Assembly: GCA_014529385.2 (NCBI GenBank)
Contig: CM043971.1
Location: forward strand, 84,611,340 to 84,675,339
Source of the DNA: Adiantum capillus-veneris
Taxonomy: Eukaryota > Streptophyta > Polypodiopsida > Polypodiales > Pteridaceae
Length of the DNA: 64,000 bases
Direction: 5' to 3'
Part shown: in pieces, positions 21,370 through 33,590 of the stretch
How the letters are laid out: every line of letters begins with the position of its first letter
Numbering within the stretch: the stretch's first letter is position 1
The notes under the pieces: model-generated
The model's database searches: none
Told to the model about the DNA's origin: nothing
The model's input: only the letters and a program-made list of their open reading frames with translations
Made by a program: the position numbers and the translations under genes

Positions 21370-21628
21370 AAATTCTCTCGGGCGTCGCTATAACCGTCGC
21401 TATTTATGGCTGTGTAGCGTCGCTATGAGCGTCGCTATAGTCTTCTGTGTAAACGTCGCTATAACCGTCGCTATGACCGTCGCTATATAGAGACGCTCAT
21501 AGCGACGCATATAGCGACGCTCTCGTAGCGACGCTCGTAGCGATGGTTTTAGCGACGCCGGGGGTTATAAAAACCCAGTGTATTTCCGTCGCTAATAGCG
21601 TCACAAGAGCACACAACCTCTTGTAGTG
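21370..21628. repeat. 3' subterminal and terminal repeats of CACTA A
   Basis: A dense array of GTCGCTATGACCGTCGCTAT-like motifs in both orientations covers about 220 bp and ends with the terminal inverted repeat. It is denser than the 5' side. Confidence 0.9.
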
Positions 21629-23164
21629 TTTTTCTTTAGTACTACATTGTAAGTACAACAATAGTCTGCCCTAGGACTTCTATTTATGCACACATGAGTT
21701 GTTGCGACAAAATGCAAACTCTCTAAGTATTAGTCATGATAGACATTTTAATTTTATGTGATTTTTACGATGAATGCCTGTAGCATTCTAGTTTATTTGT
21801 CCACGTTTGTGAGATGGATATCTACATATCTCTTAGCACTAGTCCATTGGTACATCTGGTTGATTCCAATGTAAAATGTTGATCAGGATGTGAAGTTCAG
21901 TGTGCAATGCATGACTTATGTGGTGTGTGCGCCATATAGAGAAGTGTCCGGTTGAGATTGTTAGTATCTGCTTATTTATTGGTTGGTTTTGCAAGTGTAC
22001 TTGAGGCCGATTGCTCTTCTAATAAGGGAGGGGTGTATCATGGAATTGCTGACGTGGTGACCAACTTGCTGATGATATGGCAGGCTGATGATGTGTCATG
22101 TTGATGGTTGGTAGGCTGATGATGTGGCTGGTGATGTAGTGAGGCGGTCCGGGGCGGGCAACAAGAGAGGCGACCTCTAAACACCCCTCAAGGCTCCCGT
22201 GCTGCTCAATTGGGGCTGGGGCAACCACAAGCACAACACAACAACAAACCCACAGCCAAACCCAAACAAGATAGGGGCACCACCTAGTTATGGTATGCGA
22301 ACTAGGACGCAAGAGAGATTTTGGCACAACCAAGAAGATGCACCACACAACACACACAAGCAACCTCACACCAAGACACACATGAAATGGACCAGAGAGA
22401 GCTAGAGCAAAGGGAAGAGAGAGAGGGAAGGATCTTGCGTAATACCTTATTTGTGACTTGCAAATGGAGATGGTTCGTTATGATGCTATCGTAGAACTTG
22501 TACAAAACTCACTCAATGCTTAGTGATTGCTAATCATTGCCAAAACACACACACACTGTCTTAGGGTGTGGGAGACCTCTCACCACAATACCCTCTTACA
22601 ATGGACACAAAACTGGCAATGAAAAACACACTAAAACACTTTCTAAAATCAAGATCAACCGATAAAACTCAAAATACACAAGTCACCTTGAATTCACCAA
22701 ACCGTATTGCACAAATGGAAGGACGAAGATTTAAACGTCGAATCACGCCTTTGATGCACCAAACCTCAATTTATTGATGATGAAGGAGCATGTACAATAG
22801 TGGTTTTGAGATTTGTGGAACTCACGCTCTCTCACTTGCAATGTGTAGCTTGAAGGCTTCTCTCACACCAAGAGTGAAGCTCACAAGTGCTTGCTACACC
22901 TAAGTCTCTCCTCACGCATAGAGTGTTGGGGTGCTATGTGAGATGTTGGAGGTTGTTTTACAAGAAGGAGAGGGGCCTATTTATAGGTTGGAGACCCCTC
23001 ATTAAGATTATTGTAAATCCTAATTTACAAGCTAACAAATCAGGATTATGATTTTTTTGAATATCAAAACATTGCGGGCCTTCTTTGTCTGCTTGAGTCA
23101 TGGGTGTGGGCTCAAAAGAGAGCATTATTGATGGTAGATAAGGTGAAAGTAAGTTTTAAGGAAG

Positions 23165-23166
<2 letters not shown>

Positions 23167-23211
<45 letters not shown>
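23167..23211. repeat. (GA)n microsatellite
   Basis: About 45 bp of uninterrupted GA dinucleotides. Confidence 0.95.
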
Positions 23212-23213
<2 letters not shown>

Positions 23214-24871
23214 ACTATACATGTCTTGAGGTGAGGTGTCTTTTATGGTTAGGTCAATGCTATTTTGTGTTAGTATGTTAGTCGTTAGTAATCACTAGAA
23301 AGTTAATGTTACATTTAGGTGTATGTATGTAGAGGTTCATAAAAGAACTATAGGGATGAGAGAGAAGGGTAATGGTGAAGAGGGTGGGAGAAGCCATGGA
23401 AATTGCAGGTTTGAGTGAGGGAAGGAGAGGGAGGGATGTGTAAGAGTGAGTAGGTGTGTGGAAGGGTGAGAGAAGACTAAGGGCTACTTGTGAGAAAAGT
23501 GGGCAGATTGGGGTCCACTCAAAAACTCATAGCTCACCGCTGGTAGCTCCAAAAATCATGAAAAAAGTTGAGGTGATTATTCAGAGCGTGGGCTACATTT
23601 TCTCTTTTGACCACCGCTCCAAATTTGGAGTGGAGATAGGTGCCAAAATTCTCACCAAAAAGCCTGTTTTTTATGCCTGCAAAAGTCTTTTAGTGGCCCC
23701 CTCCTTTGTTGAATTTGTACAATGCATCCAAGATTGAGCCCCTCCTTTGTCATATTATAATACAAAGCATTCAAGTTGCCCTTGACCCATGCATGGAGGA
23801 GGATTATTGGTGAAATAAGAAATATATACATGGTGGGACTAGTGTATGGACTATTCATGGACTTTAGCTCAATGAGCACATGGTGTTAGAATAATGAGTA
23901 AAAATAATAATAAAAATATGGAGGAGTTATGGATATGGAAAGATATTGGAATCATATGATATGGTCCCTCCTTGAATTATTTTGGGTGAAAGAGGAAAAG
24001 GTATGCAAGTAAATAATATAATAAAAGTAACCAATGAGTAGAAATCAATTTTTTATTTTCACGAGGGTGAGGGTGAAAATGTGGGAGTGATTTGTATAAA
24101 AGAAAAATATGAGGTTAGAGTATGTACATATTGGCAAAAAATATAATTATGGTGTAAGAGGATGAAAGAAGGTGTACATAGGTTTAATAAAACACACACC
24201 TAAGTAGAAATATTTAAATAAAATATCAAAATAATTATTAAAAATCCCTATATTTAGGCCATATATACAATGAAATATTTACACACAAAGAGGCCATAAT
24301 ATACTTTTATTTTTTTTTTTATTTTTTTTTTTGGCTCAACTAGCCCAGTGACTAGCTAGCTGAGGGTTTTTAAGAAGATATGGGAAAAGCCCCCTAACTC
24401 ACACACGCCTATGTACAATGAAATGGTAGGGATAGCCATAGCGTTTGGGTGAATTTGGTAGGGTGGAGTAACTTAGTATAGCAATTATGGAGAGCCGAAA
24501 AACGGCTATCAGTAGCAGGCTGATGACAGTGTAGGCTCCATGCAGGGCTCATTTGGCAGCTTGCATGAGCAGGTATCCATCAAGTTTACACATGTCCAGT
24601 TGTTGCACGAGAAGGTTTCCACATGGGTAGTTTGCAGGTTGGTCCATGGCAAGTTTCTACTTGGACAGCGCTTGCATGGGAAGGCTCATAGCTGACAGAG
24701 TTGTTTCTTGTAGCTACTTGACAAGTGGCTCAGCTATTTTAGAAGTTGTCTGACAAGTGGCTCAGTTACCTGAGCCCCAATTGCTCTAGACATCTATCTA
24801 AAAGGCTTTAGCTAGTTGTAACTCAGAAGAGATGCTTTTCTTAAACCGTGCCATGCGTTGGAAAGAAACAG

Positions 24872-24972
<101 letters not shown>

Positions 24973-25610
24973 CCAAGTAAAAATGTATTTGCATTGTTTT
25001 TCACATAAACTGATGTACATTGGAGTGAGCCAGCCATTAGATTCAATGCCAAACTACTACTTTAACTGCTTCTTGACAAACGATGTGGTTAATGATGAAA
25101 CTCATGCTGCCTCGTGTGAAAGGCTGTATCTGCGATGATCAAAACCATTGTAGCGATAACATGCAATTCTATCTGGCCGAAGAAGTTATCCTACATTAAC
25201 AATTCAATCATAGTATGCATGCATCTAGTCATCATCCATGCAAATTTTAAGAATTTGTGAGGTATTTCTATGTTCCACTGAGAAAATTTTGGTGCTAGTT
25301 ATTGGTTTTGACATGTTACTAGTTGGTTATTGGTTTTGACAGGTTTTGACGTGCAGTTTTTATGCCAAAATCTAAGGTGTTTTTTCTATGGCCTTGAAAC
25401 CATCTTGATTTATGCAAAAATCTAAGGTATTTATCTTATGTTCATTTTTTAGCAGAAGGTCAAGCTTTTCTTCTTCTTCTTTGTTCTTTGGTATTTATAC
25501 ATTTGTTATGGTTTTTTTGCACTAATAGTATTTTAAGAGAGAATTAGTAATTGTAAACAAAGTCTTGATTATGTTATTTATTTTCTTTATAGAGATTTAA
25601 GATATTTACC

Positions 25611-28600
25611 ATGGCTCCTAAACGCTCCATGAGAAAACGAGAAGCGAAATGTTCAAGGGGTATGACTCTACGGTCTGGGACTGTTCAAGGAAGGCAAGTT
25701 ACACTTGAGGATGGTTCCTCAAGGATTCTACCAATGAGTCTGCCAAAGAAGTCTATGAAAAGAAGAAATCAATGTGTGTATGTTGATGATGAAGCGTGGT
25801 CCTTGGACAGGTCTATAGATGGAGCTTCTAATAGCACTGCTATCACTCCAAATACTATTGGTCCATCTTTTGTTCCCACTCCACAAACTACTCACACAAA
25901 GAACAATAACCAGGATGAAGAAGACAACTTTTCAAAGCATGACAGGGTTTTTGGGGAGAATGTGTCTCTAGGGTTGATGAATGAATTCATAAGTCAATTT
26001 CATATCAAAAGAAAGTCAGAACCCCCTTTTGTTCCCTTATGTAGATTAATAGCTACAGATGCTGTTCGATGTGCAATTTCGGATGCATCTTGGTTGACAT
26101 CCACGTTTGATAGGGTTGGCTATGTCTCTTCAATGGGTTCTTTTATTGTTTCACTTAAAGGACGACATGGAGAAACAAAACATTTGACAAAAAATACGAT
26201 TGAGAAGTGGGATCCAATATGGCAAAGACTCAATGCAGAATTTGAAAAGGATCTTGTGGGTGATTGGGTAGATCTTCGAGGCAAACTGTTTTTTGTGTGG
26301 GATGGTAACCACAGGTTAAAAACTTGGATGCGACAAACTGAAGAAGGCAAGTGCTTCTTATCTCTTGTGTTTGAGTTTGAATATACATTGTTGCACTTGA
26401 AAATTTATTTTGGATGATGTTTCTTTTGTAGAGCACTCTGAGGATGAAAAATATCATGTGCAAGTTCATTGTGAATTTATTGAGATAGATAAAAAGAAGG
26501 AAGCAGAGTTGATTTTGAGTCTTGATACAACAAACGAGTAAGAATTATATGGATTATTGTTGTTCAATTCTCTGGTTGTAATGTGCTTTTTCATTTGATT
26601 ATCCGTCAACTCTTGCTTTTAGAATCTCACGGGCTACAGCTCCACCCAACTTGGCACATGAAGTATTTATGTTTCAGAAGTTTGGTATAGCGAACAAGTC
26701 GAGCATAATGGAATATCTCACTCCTGAGCAGAGATCTTGGATGGAGGTTGAGCTTAAATTGGAGGCAAGACATAACCAAGGGATTGTGCCATGGTACTCA
26801 ACGCCATGCATTTTGATTGCTCAACTTGTTTGGAAGGTATGTCATGATGCTCAACTTGTTTGGGATAATAGATACACTTCTTTTAAAAATTTAAATTTCA
26901 AGTACTTTGAGAATGAGTATGTCTTCAACTACTTTACTTTGAAGGTTCCTTAGTTGAAGGTTACAAGTTATGCATGAGTCCATGTTTTCAAATAAGCCTT
27001 CAATTTTCATGTGAGAAGTCTATTCAAGTTATGGATTGGGTTACGATTTATATAATGCCCTAAATTCCCACGTGGGAAGCCTTTGCAGAGGTGGCAAGTT
27101 ATGGATAGAATTTTGGCTTGAAATATGCCTTAAATTCCCATGTGGGAAGCCTTTGCAGAGGTGGAAAGTTATGGATGGAATTTTGGCTTGAAATATGCCT
27201 TGAATTCCCATGTGGGAAGCCTTTGCAGAGGTGGCAAGTTATGGATGAATTTTGGCTTGAAATATGCCTTGAATTCCCATGTGTGAAGCCTTTGCAGAGA
27301 TGGTAAGTTATGGATGAATTTTGGCTTGAAATATTCCTTGAATTCCAATGTGGGAAGACTATGGAGAGGTGGCAAGATATGGAGGGAGTGATGGTTTGAA
27401 ATATACCTTGAATTCCTGCATGGGAAGCTTATGTGCAGTCATGGATTTGTTTGTGTTGTGTTGCTAATGGCTCATAAAAACATTGTTAAATAATTGTTTT
27501 TCTTTGAAGAGGAGATGGGAGTCCTTTTTGGCTGATGAAAAGAGAAGGCTTAGAACTTTAGGTCTTCTTGGGGAGGATTTAAAAAAGAAGATGAATGAAG
27601 CTTTAAAGAAGGAAGAAGAAAAAATGAGAGATAGCGGATATAAGTACCTTTCTATTGCAAATCTTGCACATGGTGAAGAGTTTTTTACTATGCTATTTGA
27701 CAAGGATTGGCATGACTTAACAATGGTAGGGATTAGTCGTGATAAATTATACAGCTTGTGCGTCGCAAAGATCACAATAGAGAGGTATGTTTAATCTCAT
27801 CTTAAACTTTGATTTATTATTTTCATGTGCAATGTAATTAGTAACATTAATTTTTGGATCAACGATTGTAATTCAATAGACGCAAAGAACTTCTTCACAT
27901 GATGATTTTGACCAAAGTTAAGGACTCCAAGGGAGGTCATTTTGCCGACTATAAGAAACTTAGAGCCTACATGAGGCAAGAGACCTATTGGCAGGGAATG
28001 TTTGGTGAAGCTACAATTATCATTGCTAAGTTTGAGGTGGAGGGCCCTTTGCTGCCAAAAACATTTGAGGCCTTTTTTAAGGCATCTAGGAAGACACATG
28101 TTTCATTGGCTTATACTCATGTTATGGCAAACATGAAGAGTGCTTCAGATTATGCCTCTTTACCCGAAGTGATGCATGCAAGCAAACGTCTTGTGTACAG
28201 GTATTGGATTTCTTGAATACTAATTCGTTTCATGATGTATTTTATTGTCTCATTTTTATATTGAATTTTCATTTAGATGGCTATTGAATTGTATGCGGCT
28301 GAGGATGATAGAGTCTATGCCGGAGGATGTGCAAGAATGGTTAGATAAAGAGGATGAGAATACTATGTTCTTGTCAACACTCTTGGAAAAGGGTATTACA
28401 CCTTGGGAGTGCTCTCACTGTCCATGGTGGTTGGAGTATCCCCTAGGTGTTATCCCAAAGAGCGAGCAAGAGATTCATGCTCGTAAGTGAACTACAATCT
28501 CTTGTATGAAGTACTATATTTTGGTTAAAATAGAATTTTGTTGATCTTTTTTTTTGTGAACTTTTGTATGGAAAGGTTTTTTGGAAGAGAATCCCATCTC

Positions 28601-30061
28601 TAATGACGGTGTAATCTCACCCCAAGCTACATACATTGAGCCATCCACCAAGACACCCTCACGTGCAAGAAAAGGTTAAAAAAGTATAGAAAAACCCTCC
28701 CAATGTGTGTTTGTAGATGCTGATGTTGAGGAGGAGAGCTTTCCAATTTCTCTTCTACCAAATAGATCCACCTTAGCATCAAAGTCTTGCTTCTCTGAGA
28801 CTATTATGAGTCATTCTCTATATGAGCGGATGCCAACAAAACGTACCACAGGTAGACGTTCTTTGCTTGTTTATTTTCTTTTTATTACTCTAATTGATTA
28901 TTGCTTGCATTAACCATTGACATGTCTTATGGTTTTCTAAGCATTCTTTGAGATTCTAAGCAATTGATGACCTAGCATGGCATAGGTAATACTTACATAT
29001 TCCTCTAAAAAGTTATATTACCGTAATCTACTCTTACCATAATCATTTGTTTTGTGTTAGTATTGAAATGTGGTTCAAGAAAACACCAATCTATGATGGG
29101 CGAAAGTATGCATTGAAGGGGGAAATCTCCCAATATGTGGCAAGATTGATCTTTGCAGACTTCCCTACGTCCATGTTAGTTGATGGTATTCACAATCACA
29201 CTATAGGTGAAATTTTTTTGTGTCATTTGGGAGGCTTCATGCTCGTTATAGAATGCAATAATGTTATGATGTAATTTTTCATTTTAACTTGAGTGTGTAG
29301 GTAATGTAAAAGTTGTTCCTGAGTGGAACCACTTTTCCACTGCCTTGGCGACTGGTGTCATGGAAATTGCTGATGTTCACTTGGCAGACGAGGGTTTCTT
29401 GGTGACTTTGTCTCTTGCACAACATTTGGGAGATCTTGTCATGCAAGCTAATAGATTTAGTTTGCAGCTCCATCGCTCATGGACCTTGATGTGTGATGGG
29501 GGATATTTACACCCAGAGACTGGTGAGCAGGTGAGGTTGCCTTCTCTATGTGAAGCTTGCATATGAATTTAGAGTTCTTCTTTTTAAGTGATTTGTTATC
29601 TCCTTTCATAGGTGATGGATCTCACTCTTGGTCTATTTTATCGTAAGAATGCTCAAAGCATTACACCTCATTATGATAGAAAGACTGGGGAGGATGTTTC
29701 TCCTGAGTTCTTTCCGGCCTCAAGAAGCTACCTCACGCAGTCTCCTCCTCGTTCATGTAATGATGATACAAGTTTAGTTGGATATTTGATTCGAGGGGGA
29801 GCAGAGCGTACTGAGACTTTTTACAGGTAACTTTCTAGCCATGAACTTTTGTGAATCAGGACACACATCTTGATAGTTCTATGCAATCTCTTGTCGTTAA
29901 ACTTTGATTATTATGTTTGACACAGTTGGCTGCTAGAAACATTCACATATGAGGACGACCATGTTATGGACATCTTTGCTGGGTGTGGTGGTTTGGGGCT
30001 TGCTTGCACAAAGGAGATACGTCACTGTCTAATGTCAGAGGGTGATTTCTGTCTTCTCTAA
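25611..30061 (+). CDS. ParB-like/SAM DNA methyltransferase-like fusion protein, 12 exons, one in-frame stop
   Basis: I reconstruct 12 exons: 25611-26346, 26432-26537, 26623-26836, 27510-27784, 27880-28200, 28277-28482, 28576-28851, 28961-28985, 29061-29206, 29301-29530, 29612-29826, 29926-30061. They total 2886 nt, and phases match at every junction. Intron 1 uses a GC donor (AG|GCAAGT); exon 8 is a 25-nt microexon. The N-terminus is basic (MAPKRSMRKREAKCSRGM). Residues 219-240 read WVDLRGKLFFVWDGNHRLKT, resembling the ParB/sulfiredoxin-fold core (DGxHR). The middle (exons 4-6) is unrecognised. Residues 921-944 read as a SAM methyltransferase motif I (HVMDIFAGCGGLGLACTKE) preceded by an ERTETFYSWLLETF helix, as in beta-order amino-methyltransferases where motif I comes last. 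I see no DPPY/SPPY motif. TAA at 28677-28679 is in frame in exon 7, and the last codons look frame-slipped. Confidence 0.7.
27050..27430. repeat. Minisatellite, about 69-bp units, in intron 3
   Basis: About five units of 69-70 bp share AATTCCCATGTGGGAAGCC and TTTGCAGAGGTGGCAAGTTA. More diverged copies extend left to about 26945. Because the period is close to a multiple of three, long open frames appear, but these are repeat artefacts within the intron of the methyltransferase-like gene. Confidence 0.9.
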
Positions 30062-30335
30062 GTGTTTAGAGAAGAAAGTTTGTGGTCCTCCTCCTGAGGA
30101 GAAAAACTAGTAGATAGCTACTTCCATTGGTGGACAATTATTTTTGTGACTTGACTCTATGTATTGTTGAGATAGTAATTTTTTAATGCAACAACGAGCA
30201 ACATATGGAGATTGTGGGTTTTTCCCTTGTCCCCACAAGGGTTTTTTCACCCACAATCATGGTGCCTTGATTTGAAAATCGAGGCTCAATCTATGTTGTT
30301 CAATTATGGGGAAAATGCCTATTCAATAATTATCA

Positions 30336-30344
30336 TGTGTGTTT

Positions 30345-30375
<31 letters not shown>
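30336..30375. repeat. (GT)n followed by a 17-base G run
   Basis: A GT tract turns directly into a run of G from 30359 to 30375, about 275 bp downstream of the gene's stop codon. Confidence 0.9.
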
Positions 30376-30376
<1 letters not shown>

Positions 30377-30387
30377 CGCGGGTGGTC

Positions 30388-30489
30388 TCTCTTATTCTCT
30401 CTAATTTCTTATAGCATGAACAAGATAAAGACTCATTACTAGAGTAGACTTCAATTTTTCTCATACCAAAAATTCAAATATTTCACTTT

Positions 30490-30552
<63 letters not shown>

Positions 30553-30585
30553 CTCTCTAGTTGCTTGTAGAGAAAACAAGATAAA

Positions 30586-30659
<74 letters not shown>

Positions 30660-30752
30660 CTCTCTAGTTGCTTGTAGAGAAAACAAGATAAAGACTTGTT
30701 GCCAGAGTAGACTTCAACTTATCCCATGCAAGAAATTTTAATATTTCACTTT

Positions 30753-30800
<48 letters not shown>

Positions 30801-30905
30801 TCTCTCTAATTGACTTACAATGCGAACAAGATAAAGACTCGTTGTGCTAGAGTAGACTTCAACTTACCTCATACCAAAAATTCAAATATTTTACTTTGTA
30901 CTAAA
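30388..30905. repeat. Compound tandem repeat with embedded (CT)n blocks
   Basis: Four units each contain ATTCTCTCTA, then GAACAAGATAAAGACT or AAACAAGATAAAGACT. Three of them continue with AGAGTAGACTTCAA and CAAATATTTCACTTTG-like sequence. Between units are (CT)n blocks of about 40-65 bp (30491-30549, 30590-30655, 30755-30796). Confidence 0.9.
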
Positions 30906-32651
30906 ATTCTTGTGGATCATAAACATAGACTTTGTGATGATCTTTCTTATAAATACTACATATATGGCATTGCAGTATCAATATATTGACGTTGATATGG
31001 TTTTTTTTTTTAATTCAAATCTATGTTGTATTACTATGGCCCTTAATTGTGTCACAAACATGTAGAGCACAATTTTTTTACTATGCACTTTAGCTTAGTT
31101 CAAAAGCTATGTACCTTAGTATGTGCAAAAGGTTACATCTAATTTTTCTACCCACAAAAAGCTCTAACTTTGTAGAGAAAGCTCTAAATGAAAAGTTCCT
31201 ATATTTAATATCCTCATGTACAAAGACCCAAAAAAAAGGCATCTTTCCTTCTCTTCAACTTGAAAATAGAAACTAGAAAGCAAAGTGAGAGATATTTTCC
31301 ATGGGCCACCCCATAATGCATATCTACTAATCCCTCTCCCTGGAATAAAGCCATGGACATCTTCTCCATGTGTCATACTTGTAAATGGCTCTTAAAGTGC
31401 ATGTCGGAGCCTCAAGAGCAAAACAAAAGGGATTTTTTAAGCAATGTACTTGCCCACCTTGAGAGTGGCAAGTGAAACAATCCCTCAACCCGACCTATTG
31501 CTTTTGATCTGTCTCTCTGTCTAAACGGTGCCCATGTAGTGGGCTATGACATTGTAATGACTTTTTGTCTATGACCAATTGATGACTAAAGTGATGATTT
31601 GATTGTTGTCTTCTCTCTAGTAGCAAATGTAAATTATATAATTGATCAAGTTATCTTGTCTCTTTCCTATGACATGGTGATAGATTTTCTGTCTCTTTCT
31701 TGCAGCATGATTAAGTTATCCTGTTTTTTTCTTTCAAGGTTATAAGTAGTATTCAATAAGCGGTTTAAATGTGATGACTTGTTAACTTCACAATTTGACT
31801 TTCTAATGATGACATGTTTGCTTGATTTGTCGATATGGAAGAAGAACTTAACCACGTTGAAGCTAGGTGATCTACAAGGAAGAGAGAGAGTGCTATGGCT
31901 AGGAAAAAGACCTCGAAGCTATTGCTAGAATTGAAGAGGATGAGTTTGGATTGCAAGGTGAGCCTCTCAGCCTCAAAGAGTGCAAGAAGATATGCCCAAA
32001 CCACTTTGTGCATCAAAAACTATTTCAAATCAAGAGCAATGCAAAGGAATTAGCTCTAGTAAAGCTATGAGATTTGCAGCACAAAGGGGTAGCACGAATA
32101 TTGCTACAAAGATTCATACGATGGGAGATAGTTATGCCAAACAATAACCAAATGAAACTTTACTTCATACAGTAGTGCTATGTTTATGATATCCTTGGGA
32201 GGCGAGTAGATTGGTCAAATTGCACAAAGAATTCTAACGTTGGGCATTGTTGGATTGTAGAGAAAGTGGCAGCAAGTAATGCCAATAACCCAATGCTTGC
32301 ATGCAAGCGTCCTATAGTTCTACTTCTTGAAGAATCAAAGACGCTCTTTGCATTAGCAAACCAGGGGCAAGATCTTGAAATCCAAGGAGAGACACCTAAC
32401 ATGTTTCATGGAAGAATCCTTGAGCTTGATATGACCTATCAAAGGCCCAAGCCAAGCTGCAACAATATGCCTCGTTGTAGGGACCTCTGCCTGAATAGGT
32501 TGGTCCTTTGCAACTAGGACTTGCGGACCCATCTCTTGATCTGGGAAGCACTGAGTTCAACATAGATAAACTACTCAAAGAGATGACACAATCTTTGGCT
32601 TGACCACCTCACTCACTTTACCCCTATCTATTTTCTCAAGAAGCCAATGCA
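30906..32651. other. Low-coding region with possible decayed exons
   Basis: I find no complete gene. Short protein-like pieces occur on the plus strand: SSSKAMRFAAQRGSTNIATK near 32040-32120, and PSLDLGSTEFNIDKLLKEM ending in a stop codon near 32600. They are in different frames with stops between them and may be exons of a dead host gene or element. I could not name them. Confidence 0.35.
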
Positions 32652-32656
32652 AAGTG

Positions 32657-33578
32657 TGCTAGCGGGTCACTGCGACGAACGTCTGCAGCATAGCTTTCTG
32701 GCACTAACATAATGTCAATACTTAGGGAAAGTGACTCGGATGGGGCACGGAGACTCTATGAGATCATCAATCTCACAAAGTGAACCTTAACAAGAAAACA
32801 CACTAACTCAACAAGCAAACCAACACTCAATGGTCAAGGAAATCTGCTTATGTCCTTTCTCACAGCTCTAGGTCATCATGCCATTTTGGCACTCAAACGG
32901 ACTCGAAATGCAACGAAACTTTCGGAGGAGGTTTAGGACACTTAGGGGCACTATCCTAGCAAGTCTGGTTGCAATCCGACAAGGTACCAAAATCACGATC
33001 CATCATGAAAAAGGTCCTGAAATCTGCAACAGCACATGCCAAAAATGTCATCCTATGGTCTAAGAACACTCTCCTATGGTCAAAATGAATATAAACAACA
33101 ATTTAAGCACTCAAATCTGCAATTCCATCTCATAGACGCGTAGTCACGTAGTCGCGAACCACAGCAAAACTTACAATGCTTACACTAGAATGAAAGAGCA
33201 AAGAAAGAGGAACACAATGCAAGTTTCGGATTTGAAAACGGATTACCCAATCATTAGCAGCGATGATAACAAGTTTGGAGCAACTTGTAGCTTGAGCGTA
33301 CTTTTTTTGAGCTCCCACTTCTTCTCAAGATAAGCCTCCTTTCACATTAAGATTATTGACCTTTATACCTAGAGCATTCTAAATGGCCAATGGCCGGTTG
33401 ACATGGACCTTTACAAATATCATTACAGCATTACAACTCAGGAAACTGATCCATTACTCTGGAACCAGGATTTACACAGAGTATCACTACACTAGCTCGG
33501 ACAAAATAATAGACTACAAATGTGGTGTTTGGCTACGTGTCCAACCAGTTGGGTGCTCGTTTGATTTATCCTCAAACA
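32657..33578 (-). repeat. 3' LTR (922 bp)
   Basis: It begins TGCTAGCGGG and ends CCTCAAACA in plus-strand reading. It matches 42717-42974 plus 45579-46232 (912 bp) closely throughout. Confidence 0.92.
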
Positions 33579-33590
33579 TTCCCCCCTTCC
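33579..33590 (-). other. Polypurine tract
   Basis: TTCCCCCCTTCC on the plus strand (GGAAGGGGGGAA on the element's strand) directly abuts the 3' LTR, as expected for the plus-strand primer. Confidence 0.85.

Larger units (their letters stand above)
13537..21628 (+). mobile_element. CACTA (En/Spm) transposon A, full length, decayed
   Basis: Terminal inverted repeats CACTACAAGAGG (13537) and CCTCTTGTAGTG (ending 21628) are perfect over 12 bp and are flanked by TTT on both sides (13534-13536 and 21629-21631), the 3-bp target duplication typical of CACTA elements. The 8092-bp element has subterminal AGCGACGCT-type repeats, a TNPD-like transposase gene, a TNPA-like gene, microsatellites and a captured HMA gene fragment. 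Several nonsense codons show that this copy is no longer autonomous. Related partial copies are at 51495-52463 and 53440-59581. Confidence 0.95.

Noticed and set aside
22019-22381. 120-codon minus-strand Cys/Val-rich frame
   Set aside because: It derives from a CA/GT-rich, low-complexity tract and shows no protein family features.
27118-27375. Open frames encoding a repeated CLEFPCGKPLQRW-like peptide
   Set aside because: They are produced by the 69-bp intronic minisatellite on both strands and lie inside an intron of the phase-consistent gene model.
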